This document shows positions 47,542-58,207 of a stretch of DNA of 64,000 bases, one piece after another. The stretch lies in NCBI RefSeq assembly GCF_000422805.1, contig NZ_KE383925.1, positions 1 to 64,000 on the forward strand, given 5' to 3'. Below the pieces are notes generated by a model. It was not told the DNA's origin and made no database searches. It was given only the letters and a program-made list of their open reading frames with translations. Position 1 is the stretch's first letter. Every line of letters begins with the position of its first letter. Both the position numbers and the translations under genes were made by a program. This stretch comes from Nocardioides halotolerans DSM 19273 (GTDB lineage Bacteria > Actinomycetota > Actinomycetes > Propionibacteriales > Nocardioidaceae).

Positions 47542-48755
47542 GCACCCAAGCACCCGCGCCGCCGCCCGGCGCCGCTCCCGAGCCGGCCGAGCCGGAGCCC
47601 AGGACGGACCTGCGCGACCCGAGGTCCTGGCTGCCCAGCGTCAAGGTCACCGCCGGCGCGTTCGTGATCGCGCTGGTGATCGGCGCGTTCGTGATCGCGT
47701 TCAGCGACGACGACGTCATCGAGTCGCTGAGCTACTTCGGCAGCTATCCCTGGGACTTCTTCACCCGGTCGGCCGACGCGGTCTGGTCGTCCTACAGCGC
47801 GCTGGTGCGCGGCTCGGTGGGATCGAGCAACGCGATCGCCTCGACGCTCAACCGCTCGGCGCCCCTGATCTGCGCGGGTCTCGGCGTCACGCTGGCGTTC
47901 CGCGCGGGGCTGTTCAACATCGGGGCCCAGGGCCAGCTGATCGTCGGAGCGATCTGCGCCGGCTACGTCGGCTTCACCTGGGACCTCCCGCCGGTCCTCC
48001 ACCTCGTCGTGGCGCTCATCGCCGGCCTGCTCGGCGGCGCCGTGTGGGGTGCCATCACGGGCTTCCTCAAGGCCCGGACCGGCGCCCACGAGGTCATCAC
48101 CACCATCATGTTCAACTACCTGGCGGCCTCGATCCTGATCTTCGCGCTCGGGCACGACACCTTCCAGCGGCCCGGCAGCGACAACGCGCTCTCCCCGAAG
48201 GTGGACGACTCGGCGACGTTCGGGAAGCCTCTCGGCGACGGGTTCCCGGTGCACACCGGTGTGGTCCTCGCGATCCTCGCCGGCTTCGCGGTGTGGTGGC
48301 TGCTCGAGCGCAGCACCTGGGGCTTCGAGCTGCGGGCCGTCGGCGCCAACGCCGACGCCTCGCGCACCGCCGGCATGAGCGTGGCGAAGGTCTACACCCT
48401 CGCGATGCTGTTCGCCGGCCTGCTGGCCGGGCTGGCGGCGACCATGCAGGTGCTCGGCAACCAGAACTCGCTGAGCCCGACGCTGCCCGGCTCGATCGGC
48501 TTCGACGCGATCACGGTGGCGCTCCTCGGCCGGGCGACCCCGCTCGGCACGGTGCTGGCCGGGCTGCTCTTCGGCGCGATGAGCGTCGGCGGCGTGGCGA
48601 TGCAGGCCAGCGCCGGCACCCCGAAGGAGCTCACCGACGTGCTGCAGGCGCTGATCGTCCTCTTCGTGGCCGCTCCCGCCCTCGTCAAGGGCATGCTGCG
48701 GATCAGGGAGACAGGCGGCGGGTCGACCGTCATGGCGAAGGGCTGGGGGTCCTGA
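47538..48755 (+). CDS. ABC transporter permease 1 (nucleoside type)
   Basis: The 405-residue permease has a Pro-rich cytoplasmic N-terminus (about 1-33) and about 9-10 membrane segments. The BPD_transp_2 family stretch APLICAGLGVTLAFRAGLFNIGAQGQLIVGAICAGYVGF and the coupling loop AVGANADASRTAGMSVAKVYTLAML are visible. It pairs with the permease encoded next to form the heterodimeric channel. ATGA overlap with the ATPase gene; the next gene starts 1 base after the stop. Confidence 0.9.
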
Positions 48756-48756
48756 C

Positions 48757-50055
48757 GTGGCCGTTGCGACTGCCATCTCCGACGAGGGCGCTGTCGATGT
48801 CCGCGATCGTGGCGACGTACGCCGCCAGATCAGGCTGGTCTCGGTCTTCGGCCTCGTGCTGCTCGCGCTGGTCTTCTTCTACCTGAAGATCGACGACTTC
48901 GGCGTCAAGTACACGCTCGGTGAGCGCGTCACCAAGGATGACCCCGCCAAGGACCTCGACGCGCAGACGATCATGATCGCCGGCCTCGTCGTCGTCGCGG
49001 TCGCGCTGCTGCTGGCGGTGGTCAACAAGGTGCCCAAGGGCGCGCTCGGCGGGCTGATCTACTTCCTGGTCGGCGTGGCGTTCTTCGCCGGCTTCGTGTT
49101 CTGGAACTACGCCGACCAGACCGGCACGTTCTCGGTGGCGATCATCAACCCGTTCCCGGGCACGATCCGGCTCGCGACCCCGCTGATCTTCGGTGCCCTC
49201 GCCGGCTGCCTGTGCGAGCGGGCCGGCGTCATCAACATCGCGATCGAGGGTCAGTTCCTCATGGGCGCCTTCTTCGCCTCGGTCGCGTCGTCCCTGGCCT
49301 TCAGTGCCGAGATGGGCCTGGTCGGCGGGATCGCCGCCGGGGTCGCCATGGCCGCGCTGCTGGGTGTCTTCGCGCTCCGCTACCAGGTCAACCAGGTCGT
49401 GCTCGGAGTCGTGCTGATCGCGCTGGCGACCGGTCTCACCGACTTCCTGCTCAGCCAGATCCCCGACGACCCCGACATCAAGAAGTACCTCAACGAGCCG
49501 CTGATCCTCGAGAAGGTCCCGGTCTCCGGGCTGGTCGACATCCCGGTCATCGGGCCGGCGCTGTTCAACCAGACGATCCTCGTCTACATCATGTACGGCT
49601 CGGTCGTGTTCGTGACGCTCCTGCTCTTCCAGACCACCTGGGGCCTGCGGGTCCGCTCGGTCGGCGAGCACCCCAAGGCGGCCGACACGGTCGGCATCAA
49701 CGTCAACCGGATCCGGTGGCAGGCGGTCCTGATCGGTGGCGTCTTCGCCGGCCTCGGCGGCGCGTTCTTCACCGTCGGGTCCACCGGCACCTTCGACTCC
49801 AACGCCTCCGCCGGCAACGGCTTCATCGCGCTGGCGGCGGTCATCATGGGTCGCTGGCACCCCGTCGGGGCCACCCTGGCGTCGCTGCTGTTCGGGTTCT
49901 GCTTCACGCTCCAGGCCCAGCTGGCGTTCCTCGACAAGATCCCGGGCGAGCTGCTCCGCGCGTCTCCCTACCTCGTGACCGTGATCGCGGTCGCCGGGTT
50001 CGTCGGCCGCGTGCGACCGCCGGCTGCCGACGGCGAGCCCTACGTGAAGTCGTGA
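48757..50055 (+). CDS. ABC transporter permease 2 (nucleoside type)
   Basis: The 432-residue permease has an N-terminal extension with two extra hydrophobic segments before the core. The core shows LIFGALAGCLCERAGVINIAIEGQFLMGAFFASV and SVGEHPKAADTVGINVNRIRWQAVLIGGVFAGLGGAFFTVGS, matching permease 1 in family and standing second in such operons. The start is GTG. Four bases separate the stop from cdd, tying uptake to nucleoside breakdown. Confidence 0.9.
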   Translation: MAVATAISDEGAVDVRDRGDVRRQIRLVSVFGLVLLALVFFYLKIDDFGVKYTLGERVTKDDPAKDLDAQTIMIAGLVVVAVALLLAVVNKVPKGALGGLIYFLVGVAFFAGFVFWNYADQTGTFSVAIINPFPGTIRLATPLIFGALAGCLCERAGVINIAIEGQFLMGAFFASVASSLAFSAEMGLVGGIAAGVAMAALLGVFALRYQVNQVVLGVVLIALATGLTDFLLSQIPDDPDIKKYLNEPLILEKVPVSGLVDIPVIGPALFNQTILVYIMYGSVVFVTLLLFQTTWGLRVRSVGEHPKAADTVGINVNRIRWQAVLIGGVFAGLGGAFFTVGSTGTFDSNASAGNGFIALAAVIMGRWHPVGATLASLLFGFCFTLQAQLAFLDKIPGELLRASPYLVTVIAVAGFVGRVRPPAADGEPYVKS

Positions 50056-50059
50056 CGCG

Positions 50060-50477
50060 ATGACGTCGACTCCTGACGACGGCTTCGACTGGGAGGGGCT
50101 CAAGGCGCAGGCCGTGGAGGCCATGCGGCACGCCTACGCGCCGTACTCCCACTTCCCGGTCGGCGCCGCGGCCCGTGTCGACGACGGCCGGGTCGTGACC
50201 GGCTGCAACGTCGAGAACGCCGCCTACGGCGTCACGCTGTGCGCCGAGTGCGGGCTGGTCAGCCAGCTGCACATCACCGGCGGCGGGCGCCTGACCCACT
50301 TCGTGTGCGTGGACGCCGACGGCTCGGTGATCATGCCGTGCGGCCGCTGCCGCCAGCTGCTCTGGGAGAACGGCGGCGCGGCCCTGCTCGCGTGGACCGT
50401 CTCGGGAGTGAAGCCGATGACCGAGGTGCTGCCCGACGCGTTCGGGCCCGAGGACCTCCACAAGATCGAGGAGCACC

Positions 50478-50485
<8 letters not shown>
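50060..50485 (+). CDS. cdd: Cytidine deaminase
   Basis: The enzyme deaminates cytidine and deoxycytidine to uridine forms. The 141-residue protein is of the small tetrameric type. It has the zinc site Cys61-Ala-Glu63 (TLCAECGLVSQ, Glu63 as the proton shuttle) and MPCGRCRQLL with Cys94 and Cys97. AYAPYSHFPVGAAARV and CNVENAAYG are substrate-binding segments. Its end overlaps deoA by 8 bases. Confidence 0.95.
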
Positions 50486-51763
<1,278 letters not shown>

Positions 51764-51767
<4 letters not shown>

Positions 51768-51844
51768 TCACCCCACGAAATCGCTCGGAGGGGGCGCTCC
51801 GCGTGGAGGCCAACCGCTTCCGCGGGGACCCCGAAAAGCCATGA
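51764..51844 (+). CDS. 26-codon leader ORF between deoA and terD
   Basis: The ORF begins ATG ATC ACC CCA and ends in codons for RGDPEKP followed by TGA. Both ends overlap neighbouring genes in ATGA (deoA stop and terD start). It has the same length, the same M-x-T-P beginning and the same DPEK ending as the leader at 3572-3652. In both places the last bases before the downstream ATG are nearly the same (GGACCCCGAAAA). terD has no ribosome site of its own. Function unknown. Confidence 0.55.
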
Positions 51845-52398
51845 CCCAACTCTCCGCGGGGGAGTCGTTCGAGGTCGCGGCCACCCGCCTGCGCATGGGG
51901 ATCGGCTGGGACCAGGACGCCGGCGCAGGCGTGGCCCGCACCGGGCGGCCCGACGTCGACCTCGATGCGACCGCCCTGCAGTTCGTGGGCACCCAGCTCT
52001 TCGACCTGGCGTTCTACAACAACCTGAGGACCCGTGACGGGTCGGTCGAGCACCTCGGTGACAACCAGACCGGCAGCGGCGAGGGCGACGACGAGCAGGT
52101 GCTGGTCGACCTCGACAAGGTGCACGGCCCGGTCGACACGATCGTGTTCCTGGTCAGCAGCTACCAGGGTCACTCGCTGGAGTGGGTCGCCAACGCCTAC
52201 TGCCGGCTGGTCGACGAGGACACCGCCGAGGAGCTGGCGCGCTTCACGCTCACGATGTCGGTCACCGAGACCGGCGCGGTGCTCGCGCTGCTGCGTCGAA
52301 CGTCGTCGGGCTGGGTGCTCGACGCGGTCGGCGAGGGCGTGCCGATCACGGTGCCGACCCAGGGGCTCGGCAAGCTGCACCGCTTCGTCAGCCGCTAG
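51841..52398 (+). CDS. terD: TerD family protein
   Basis: The 185-residue protein resembles the TerD/CABP1 calcium-binding family of the tellurium and stress resistance group: DVDLDATALQFVG, DLAFYNNLRTRDGSVEHLGDNQTGSGEGDDEQVLVDL, then VDTIVFLVSSYQG. The acidic GEGDDEQ loop supplies the Ca2+ ligands. It stands alone without other ter genes in view. Its start lacks a Shine-Dalgarno site and is coupled to the leader ORF. CTAGGAGGCTCCTAG (52395-52409), a perfect palindrome, contains both its stop and that of the convergent gene. Confidence 0.85.
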   Translation: MTQLSAGESFEVAATRLRMGIGWDQDAGAGVARTGRPDVDLDATALQFVGTQLFDLAFYNNLRTRDGSVEHLGDNQTGSGEGDDEQVLVDLDKVHGPVDTIVFLVSSYQGHSLEWVANAYCRLVDEDTAEELARFTLTMSVTETGAVLALLRRTSSGWVLDAVGEGVPITVPTQGLGKLHRFVSR

Positions 52399-52405
52399 GA
52401 GGCTC

Positions 52406-53263
52406 CTAGGCGACCACGCCCCAGTCGTGGGAGTTGGAGATGTCGTCGACCTCGCCGGGGTGGATGACCGGCCAGGTGTTGTGGGGCAGCCCGGTGGCGC
52501 CGTTGTTGAGCTTGACCCAGTCGAGCTGGTCCTGGAAGCCGACGCCGATCCAGTAGTCCTCGAGCGTCTTGGCGATGCTCTGGACGAAGGCGATGAGGTC
52601 GCCGATCGCGCTGACCACGACCGGGATCTCGAAGCTGAGGATCTTGTCGACCGTGGTGGCGTCGGACAGGAGCTTCGCGACGTCGACCAGGCCGCCGATC
52701 AGCTTGTCGTTGAGGTCGACCCAGAGCTGGAGGATCTTCGCGGCCCCCTTGTTGGTCATGTCGGCGGCGCGCTCCATGCCGAGCGCCGCGTCGCTCATCG
52801 CCTTGACCTGCTCGCCGGCGGCGAGCGAGTAGGCCGCGAACGCCTCGCCCTTCCACGACTTGCCGAGCTGCTGGATCTCGGACTGGATCGAGGGCGCCGG
52901 GTAGACGAGCTTCTCGCGGCACTGGGCGTAGTCGAACGACAGCCGCTTGAGGCCGGGAGGGTCGCCCGCCAGGGTGCCGACGACCTTGTTGATGTCGGCG
53001 ACGACGTCGCGGGCCTTCTGCTCGAGCTGGGGCCGGATCTCGTTGTTGAACTTGTCGATCGCGCGCTCGACGTCGTCGGAGGTCAGGCCGTCCCAGATCA
53101 GCTTGGGGATCGGGAACAGGACTCCGACCCAGTCGAAGTGGCTCGCCGCGTCGTTGAGCACGTCCGCCATGCGGTTGAGCTCACCCCAGACGCTGTCGAA
53201 GAGCTCCTGGCAGCGCTTGCGGACCTCTTCGGCGAGCTCGTCCCAGTTGGTGATGTCGGTCAT
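52406..53263 (-). CDS. WxG-containing helical protein, ESX/type VII substrate-like
   Basis: The 285-residue protein is almost all alpha-helical, with a WxG motif in the middle (LGKSWKGEAFAAYSLAAGEQV) and repeating heptad-like segments before and after it, as in long WXG100-type or EspB/LXG-like secreted proteins. No toxin domain is seen at the C-terminus (ends SNSHDWGVVA). It is the last gene of a three-gene run in which each start overlaps the previous stop. I infer type VII secretion; no secretion machinery is in the window. Confidence 0.7.
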   Translation of the reverse strand: MTDITNWDELAEEVRKRCQELFDSVWGELNRMADVLNDAASHFDWVGVLFPIPKLIWDGLTSDDVERAIDKFNNEIRPQLEQKARDVVADINKVVGTLAGDPPGLKRLSFDYAQCREKLVYPAPSIQSEIQQLGKSWKGEAFAAYSLAAGEQVKAMSDAALGMERAADMTNKGAAKILQLWVDLNDKLIGGLVDVAKLLSDATTVDKILSFEIPVVVSAIGDLIAFVQSIAKTLEDYWIGVGFQDQLDWVKLNNGATGLPHNTWPVIHPGEVDDISNSHDWGVVA

Positions 53264-53592
53264 CGGGGCAGCCTGTTCTCGAGGTGTTGTGCCGACTCGG
53301 CGGCGGTGCTGTCGGCCCCGTCGTAGGCGTTGGCCGCCGAGATGAGTGCCGCGGACATGTAGTCGAAGGTCTTCACGCCGTCGGCGAAGGCCTCGGTGAT
53401 CGAGCTGATGAAGTTGTCGTGGTACTCACCGAGGTGGGCGACGTTGGCGAGGAAGCCGAACATGTAGCCCTTGCCGACCCCGTTGTCCGCGAGGTCGTGC
53501 GCGCCCTGCACCGCCTCCTTGCGCGTCTGCCACTCCTGGCCCTCCCGGCGCAGCTCTCGGCTCTGGACCTCGAACGATCCGATGTCACCCAT
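53260..53592 (-). CDS. EspC/DUF2580-like small protein with YxxxD secretion signal
   Basis: The 110-residue helical protein has the layout of EspC (DUF2580): SFEVQSRELRREGQEWQTR at the start, a Gly-rich middle (DNGVGKGYMFGFLANV) and a last helix ending in AANAYDGADSTAAE. The Y-x3-D motif in that end is the known C-terminal export signal of type VII substrates. Its stop overlaps the start of the WxG protein gene by four bases; the two may be secreted together as partners. Confidence 0.75.
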   Translation of the reverse strand: MGDIGSFEVQSRELRREGQEWQTRKEAVQGAHDLADNGVGKGYMFGFLANVAHLGEYHDNFISSITEAFADGVKTFDYMSAALISAANAYDGADSTAAESAQHLENRLPR

Positions 53593-54178
53593 GGTGGTCT
53601 CTCTCCTGGTAGGCGGCGGTGAAGGCCTGGTGGACGGCGGCCGCGACGGCGGCGGGCCCGGCGTTGGCGAGCCAGCCCGGGTCGGTCTCGACCTCGCCGC
53701 ACGGTCCGGCGGCGTCGAGCGTCACGGTGACGCAGTCGTTGTCGGAGTGGCCGACGTGCGGGCCGGTGGTGCGCGGCCCGGGACGGTCGGGGAGGCTCCG
53801 GAAGAGCTCCATGTCGACCGGCGCGTGGCCGAAGTCGGGGTGCAGCTCGGCCACCGAGGGCGCGGAGCCCGCGGGCGCGGCGTGGTTGCGGCGCGGGGCG
53901 GTCGGGTCGATCCGGCCGGCCGCCCGCAGGCCGAGCTCGACGGCGTCCATCACGGCGTCGGTGTGCGCGCGGCGTACGGCGTGGGCGAGCCCGGCGGGGC
54001 GGCGCAGGGAGTCGTCGAGACGACCCGAGCTGACGCCGACGACCCGGCGGGTCGGGTCGACGGTGACGAGCAGGGTGCCGGTCTCGTCGCGGCCGGTCAC
54101 CAGTCCGTCGTGGGCGTAGTGGCCCACGGAGTCGAAGCGACGCAGCTCGGCGAGCCGGGCGTCGTAGGTCACTGCCAT
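53585..54178 (-). CDS. YbaB/EbfC-like protein heading the ESX-type cassette
   Basis: The first 80 residues of this 197-residue protein match the actinobacterial YbaB/EbfC-like pattern often found beside ESX substrates: YDARLAELRRFDSVGHYAHDGLVTG, TLLVTVDPTRRVVGVSSGRLDD, LAHAVRRAHTDAVMDAVE. The second half reads as a separate unit with a DCVTVTLDAAGPCGEVETDP stretch and the C-terminal helix AAVAAAVHQAFTAAYQE. It overlaps the EspC-like gene by 8 bases. Its role with the secreted pair may be chaperone or regulator; this is inference. Confidence 0.72.
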   Translation of the reverse strand: MAVTYDARLAELRRFDSVGHYAHDGLVTGRDETGTLLVTVDPTRRVVGVSSGRLDDSLRRPAGLAHAVRRAHTDAVMDAVELGLRAAGRIDPTAPRRNHAAPAGSAPSVAELHPDFGHAPVDMELFRSLPDRPGPRTTGPHVGHSDNDCVTVTLDAAGPCGEVETDPGWLANAGPAAVAAAVHQAFTAAYQERDHHG

Positions 54179-54263
54179 GTGCCGAGGCTTGCCCGCGTCC
54201 GGCGTCCGGCAAACACCGGCGTTCGAGGGTTTGCCGGAGCGCGGCCCGAGGCAGGCTCGCAGT

Positions 54264-54794
54264 GTGCTCGTCCTCCGCGCGGCCGCTGCGGCGGTCGTCC
54301 TCTCAGCGTGTGTCGGAGCCCTGTCCGCGTGCTCCGACGGCGACTCGACGTCCGACGGCTCCGGGTCGTCGGACGCGTCCGCGTCGCTCCCGGACAACCT
54401 CTGCGAGCCCGTGCTCGGCGCCGTGACGGATGAGTGGCAGCTGACCGAGGACGCCCACCGGACGGAGGGTTCGACCGCGACGTGCGAGCTGACCGGGCCG
54501 GGCGACACCTCGCTCCGGGTGACCCTCACCGACTTCGGCGACCGCGACGCGGCGGCGGCCGCGCTCGACCTGGTCTGCCGCACCGCCGTGGGCAGCCAGG
54601 TCGGCGAGGCGCAGCGCCGGTGCGAGCTGGCGTCCGACCGGGTCGCGGGGGAGCCGTTCTCGGCGGCGTACGCCGCGTCGTACGCCGAGGACCCGAGCGT
54701 CGTCGTGGTCCAGCTCCGGACGTCCGACGACACGACGGCGCTCGCCGCGCCGGCCGAGCTGGCCTCGATCGAGGCCGCGCTGCAGGATCGCTAG
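54264..54794 (+). CDS. Putative lipoprotein, unknown function
   Basis: The roughly 176-residue protein has a lipoprotein signal ending LSAC near residue 20, then a Ser/Asp/Gly linker (DGDSTSDGSGSSDAS) and a domain with three cysteines (NLCEPVL, ATCELTG, and VCRTAVG with RRCEL). Small lipoproteins with this layout (DUF3558-like) are common in actinobacteria. The GTG at 54264 begins the signal; the frame is open further up without signal-like sequence. It is divergent from the ESX-like cassette by 85 bases. Confidence 0.7.
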   Translation: MLVLRAAAAAVVLSACVGALSACSDGDSTSDGSGSSDASASLPDNLCEPVLGAVTDEWQLTEDAHRTEGSTATCELTGPGDTSLRVTLTDFGDRDAAAAALDLVCRTAVGSQVGEAQRRCELASDRVAGEPFSAAYAASYAEDPSVVVVQLRTSDDTTALAAPAELASIEAALQDR

Positions 54795-54798
54795 GCCG

Positions 54799-55251
54799 TC
54801 AGCCCAGCAGGAGCACCACGGTCTCGGCGACGCAGGCGGGCTTGTCCTCGCCCTCGATCTCGATCGTGTAGCGGACCACGAGCTGCTTGCCGGCGGGGAC
54901 GTCCGCGAGCTCGGCCAGGGTGGCGTGAGCGCGGACCCGGCTGCCGACCTTGACGGGGTTGGGGAAGCGGACCTTGTTGAGGCCGTAGTTGAGCCGCGGG
55001 CCGTCGGTCTCGACGCTGAAGATGCTCTGGCTGAGCGCGGGGATCAGGCTGACGGTCATGTAGCCGTGCGCGATGGTGCCCCCGAAGGGTCCCTGCGCGG
55101 CGCGCTCCTGGTCGACGTGGATCCACTGGTGGTCGTCGGTGGCGTCGGCGAACTGGTCGACGCGCTCCTGGGTGACCTCGAACCACTCGCTGGTGCCGAG
55201 CTCCTCCCCGACGGCAGCGGCCAGCTCGTCGAGGTCGGTGAAGGTGCGCAC
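54799..55251 (-). CDS. MaoC family dehydratase (R-specific enoyl hydratase-like)
   Basis: The 150-residue hot-dog fold protein hydrates enoyl-CoA or enoyl-ACP in related cases. It has the hydratase motif with catalytic Asp and His (FADATDDHQWIHVDQERA, GPFGGTIAHGYMTVSLIP) and NKVRFPNPVKVGSRVRA. The form is that of the stand-alone actinobacterial MaoC dehydratases. It starts at a GTG and is divergent from add. The acyl substrate is not known. Confidence 0.9.
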   Translation of the reverse strand: MRTFTDLDELAAAVGEELGTSEWFEVTQERVDQFADATDDHQWIHVDQERAAQGPFGGTIAHGYMTVSLIPALSQSIFSVETDGPRLNYGLNKVRFPNPVKVGSRVRAHATLAELADVPAGKQLVVRYTIEIEGEDKPACVAETVVLLLG

Positions 55252-55289
55252 GTCGTTCCTCCAGCAGGGTGATCGGCGAGGGTGGTTGG

Positions 55290-56402
55290 ATGGCGCGCAT
55301 GAGCGCAGTCCTGACCGAACCTAGTGCAGGTCCCGCGGTCACCCGCGAGCAGGTGAGGCGGGCACCCAAGGTGCTCCTGCACGACCACCTCGACGGTGGC
55401 CTCCGGCCCGCGACGATCGTCGAGCTGGCCGACGAGGTGGGGCACACCCTGCCCGCGCCCGACGCGGAGTCGCTGGGCGAGTGGTTCACGACGATGGCCG
55501 ACTCCGGCTCGCTGGTGAAGTACCTCGAGACGTTCGACCACACCGTCGCGGTGATGCAGACCGCGGACGCGCTGACGCGGGTCGCGCGGGAGTGTGTCGA
55601 GGACCTCGCGGCCGACGGCGTCGTCTACGCCGAGGTGCGCTACGCGCCCGAGCAGCACGTCACCGCCGGCCTCAGCCTCGACGAGGTGGTCTCCGCCGTG
55701 CAGCAGGGCTTCGAGGAGGGCATGGCGGCCACGGGCATCACGGTCCGCCAGCTCCTGACCGCCATGCGCCACCAGGCCCGCTCCCGCGAGATCGCCGAGC
55801 TCTCGATCGCGTGGCGCGACCGCGGCGTCGCGGGCTTCGACATCGCCGGCGCCGAGGCGGGCTACCCGCCCACCCGGCACCTCGACGCGTTCGAGTACCT
55901 CCAGCGGGAGAACTCCCACTTCACGATCCACGCCGGCGAGGCCTTCGGCCTCCCGTCGATCTGGGAGGCCATCCAGTGGTGCGGCGCCGACCGGCTCGGC
56001 CACGGCGTGCGCATCATCGACGACATCACCGTCTCCGACTCCGGCGACGTCACGCTGGGCCGCCTCGCGGCGTACGTCCGGGATATGCGGATCCCGCTCG
56101 AGATGTGCCCGGCCTCCAACGTGCAGACCGGTGCCGCCACCTCCATCGCCGAGCACCCCATCGGACTGCTCACCCGCCTGCGCTTCCGGGTCACCGTCAA
56201 CACCGACAACCGGCTGATGTCGGGCACCTCGATGACCTCGGAGTTCACCAACCTCGCCGCGGCCTTCGACTACACCGTGCGCGACCTCGAGTGGTTCACG
56301 GTCAACGCGATGAAGTCGGCGTTCCTGCCCTTCGACGAGCGGCTGGCACTGATCGCCGACGTGATCAAGCCGGCGTACGCCGTGCTGCGCGCGGAGACCT
56401 GA
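55290..56402 (+). CDS. add: Adenosine deaminase
   Basis: The enzyme deaminates adenosine and deoxyadenosine to inosine forms. The 370-residue protein shows the zinc-binding LLHDHLDGGLRP (His31, His33), TIHAGEAFG with catalytic His-Ala-Gly-Glu, HGVRI, and VNTDNRLMSGTSM (the zinc-site Asp). It fits the nucleoside salvage theme of the cdd/deoA and transporter genes 5-10 kb upstream. The exact start is uncertain among GTG 55269, ATG 55290 and ATG 55299; the second follows GAGGGTGG. The 298 bases after its stop (56403-56700) hold no supported gene. Confidence 0.93.
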   Translation: MARMSAVLTEPSAGPAVTREQVRRAPKVLLHDHLDGGLRPATIVELADEVGHTLPAPDAESLGEWFTTMADSGSLVKYLETFDHTVAVMQTADALTRVARECVEDLAADGVVYAEVRYAPEQHVTAGLSLDEVVSAVQQGFEEGMAATGITVRQLLTAMRHQARSREIAELSIAWRDRGVAGFDIAGAEAGYPPTRHLDAFEYLQRENSHFTIHAGEAFGLPSIWEAIQWCGADRLGHGVRIIDDITVSDSGDVTLGRLAAYVRDMRIPLEMCPASNVQTGAATSIAEHPIGLLTRLRFRVTVNTDNRLMSGTSMTSEFTNLAAAFDYTVRDLEWFTVNAMKSAFLPFDERLALIADVIKPAYAVLRAET

Positions 56403-56700
56403 GCGGCTCGGGCGTCCGCGGCGGCACGAACCGAACCCGAGCTCGGACCGACGATCGCGCCGTCCGCAGTCGCTCGAGCATGACCAGGGTGCTCTCGACG
56501 GCAGCAAGCAGCCGCATCGCGATGTGGTGACCGATCCCGTTGCATCCCTCGAGCCCAGACCCGATCCTCGACCTTCGGCCGGAGCTGGCCGTCGACAATG
56601 ACCCAGCCTCGTGCCCTTGACCGCCTCCGGCGGAGCATGCGGTCGACAGCGTGCCGGACCCCCGCTCGTCGGAAGTCGAACGGGGTGCGGGGCGGGGCGG

Positions 56701-58080
56701 TCAGGGTTCGGGGTCGGCGGCGCCGGTGTCGCCGACGTGGTTGCGGAACTCCCGGGCGAGGCGGCGCCGTTCGTCGGTCGGGGTGACGTCGATGGTGCCG
56801 GTGGAGTCCTTGAGGAACTCGTAACCCAGGGGGCTTCGCCAGAGGTGGACGCCGGGTTCGACGGTCACGTAGCTCCAGCCGCCGGTGGTCTTCGCGCGGT
56901 GGTGCCCGCGACAGGCAGGCGTGAGGTTGCATGAACAGGTCGGTCCGCCGTCGTCACGCTCGGGATCGTGCGGGACCCGATGTTCGCAGTCGCAATTCTC
57001 GGCGGGTCTGAAGCAGTAGGGGAAGGCGCAGATCAGGTCGCGGAGCTGGATCTGGAGCTTGAGCCTGGCGGAGGCTTCGTATGCGGTGACGTGGAGGTGC
57101 TCGGCAAGGTCGAGCACGGGCTGTACGGTGACCTTCACATCGGGTTGCGCGCACCACTCCCGGACCTGTTCCGCGGTGATCGGTCCGCGGGTCTCCTGGA
57201 CTCTCGCGAGGCCGCCGGCGCCCAGGAGGGCGGCTTCGGCGAGGTGGACGTGGAGGACCATCTCCCGCTCCCGGCGACGGATGGCCGGGGCTTGGTCGCC
57301 GTGCTCAGCCTCGACGAGCTCGAGGGTGGCCTGGTTGCGGGCGAGGTTGCCGACCGCCCTGGCGCGGCGTACGTCCAGCGAGTCCGTGGAACCGAGGAGG
57401 AGCTGCTGATGGGCGTCGCCTGCGACGGCTGCTTCGAGGTCGAGGGCGTCGGCGAGGTCGACGTCACCGTCGACCCGGACCCGACCATCGACACCGACCT
57501 GGTCGAGGTAGATGTCGAAGTGTCCCGCCTCGGCCGCGGCGAGCCGTTCGGCCTCGAGGGCATCGGGGTCGAATCGGGCCATGGCCTCCTGGATCAGCCG
57601 GTCGAGCTGGGCGGGACCGATCTTGTGCGCGAATGGGGCGACCATCGCGTCCACGAACGCCGCCGCCTCCGGAGACAGGCACTGGGTGCGGTCGGCGATG
57701 TGGCCGAGCTTCCACGCGGGCAGCTGGCCGGCCTCCAAGCGCTGCCAGCATCCCTTCAGCCGGTAGAAGCCCTCCACGGCGTGGGAGAGGTAGCGGCGAC
57801 CGGACTCAGTGGTGCGGCCCATCGCGGCGGCGAACTCGGTGACCGCGAACTCCCGGACCTCTGGGCACCCCTGCCCACCCAGCGGCAGCATCGACTCGTG
57901 CCACTCGTCGACCGGGCCGACCAGCGAGTCGAGGGAGTGCATCGCAGCCCACTGGGCTGCGGCCTTCATCACGTCGCGAGCGGCGTCCTCCTCGTCCTGC
58001 TTGCGCCTGCGCGCGTAGGCCAGCACGGCGGCGGGGTCGTCGCCGATGGTGTGCTGGGGCGGGGTCGAGATCGAGGTCAT
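56701..58080 (-). CDS. 13E12 repeat / DUF222 protein with C-terminal HNH endonuclease motif
   Basis: The 459-residue protein has an N-terminal DUF222 domain (about 20-330; AVTEFAAAMGRTTESGRRYLSHAVEGFYRL, LPAWKLGHIADRTQCLSPEAAAFV). It ends in an HNH motif with zinc-type cysteines: CAFPYCFRPAENCDCEHRVPHD, then CNLTPACRGHHRAKTTGGW. Members are numerous in actinobacteria and sometimes move between sites; cleavage activity is likely but unproven. The ATG giving MTSISTPPQ was used; the open frame upstream reads repeats. An array of palindromic repeats lies directly upstream. Confidence 0.88.
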   Translation of the reverse strand: MTSISTPPQHTIGDDPAAVLAYARRRKQDEEDAARDVMKAAAQWAAMHSLDSLVGPVDEWHESMLPLGGQGCPEVREFAVTEFAAAMGRTTESGRRYLSHAVEGFYRLKGCWQRLEAGQLPAWKLGHIADRTQCLSPEAAAFVDAMVAPFAHKIGPAQLDRLIQEAMARFDPDALEAERLAAAEAGHFDIYLDQVGVDGRVRVDGDVDLADALDLEAAVAGDAHQQLLLGSTDSLDVRRARAVGNLARNQATLELVEAEHGDQAPAIRRREREMVLHVHLAEAALLGAGGLARVQETRGPITAEQVREWCAQPDVKVTVQPVLDLAEHLHVTAYEASARLKLQIQLRDLICAFPYCFRPAENCDCEHRVPHDPERDDGGPTCSCNLTPACRGHHRAKTTGGWSYVTVEPGVHLWRSPLGYEFLKDSTGTIDVTPTDERRRLAREFRNHVGDTGAADPEP

Positions 58081-58207
58081 CGTGGGTCCTACCCTGTCAT
58101 CGACCACCGACAGTCGGAGGCCCGAAAAAGCCTTGTCCACAAGGGATTCCGGAACTTTCTTGAAGAACTTTGCGGAACTGATCGAAGGCGAGGGCGTGCT
58201 CTTCGCT

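Noticed and set aside
56403..56700. A possible broken gene between add and the DUF222 gene
   Set aside because: Short frames exist on both strands but none shows a recognisable domain, ribosome site or codon pattern; no remnant could be identified.
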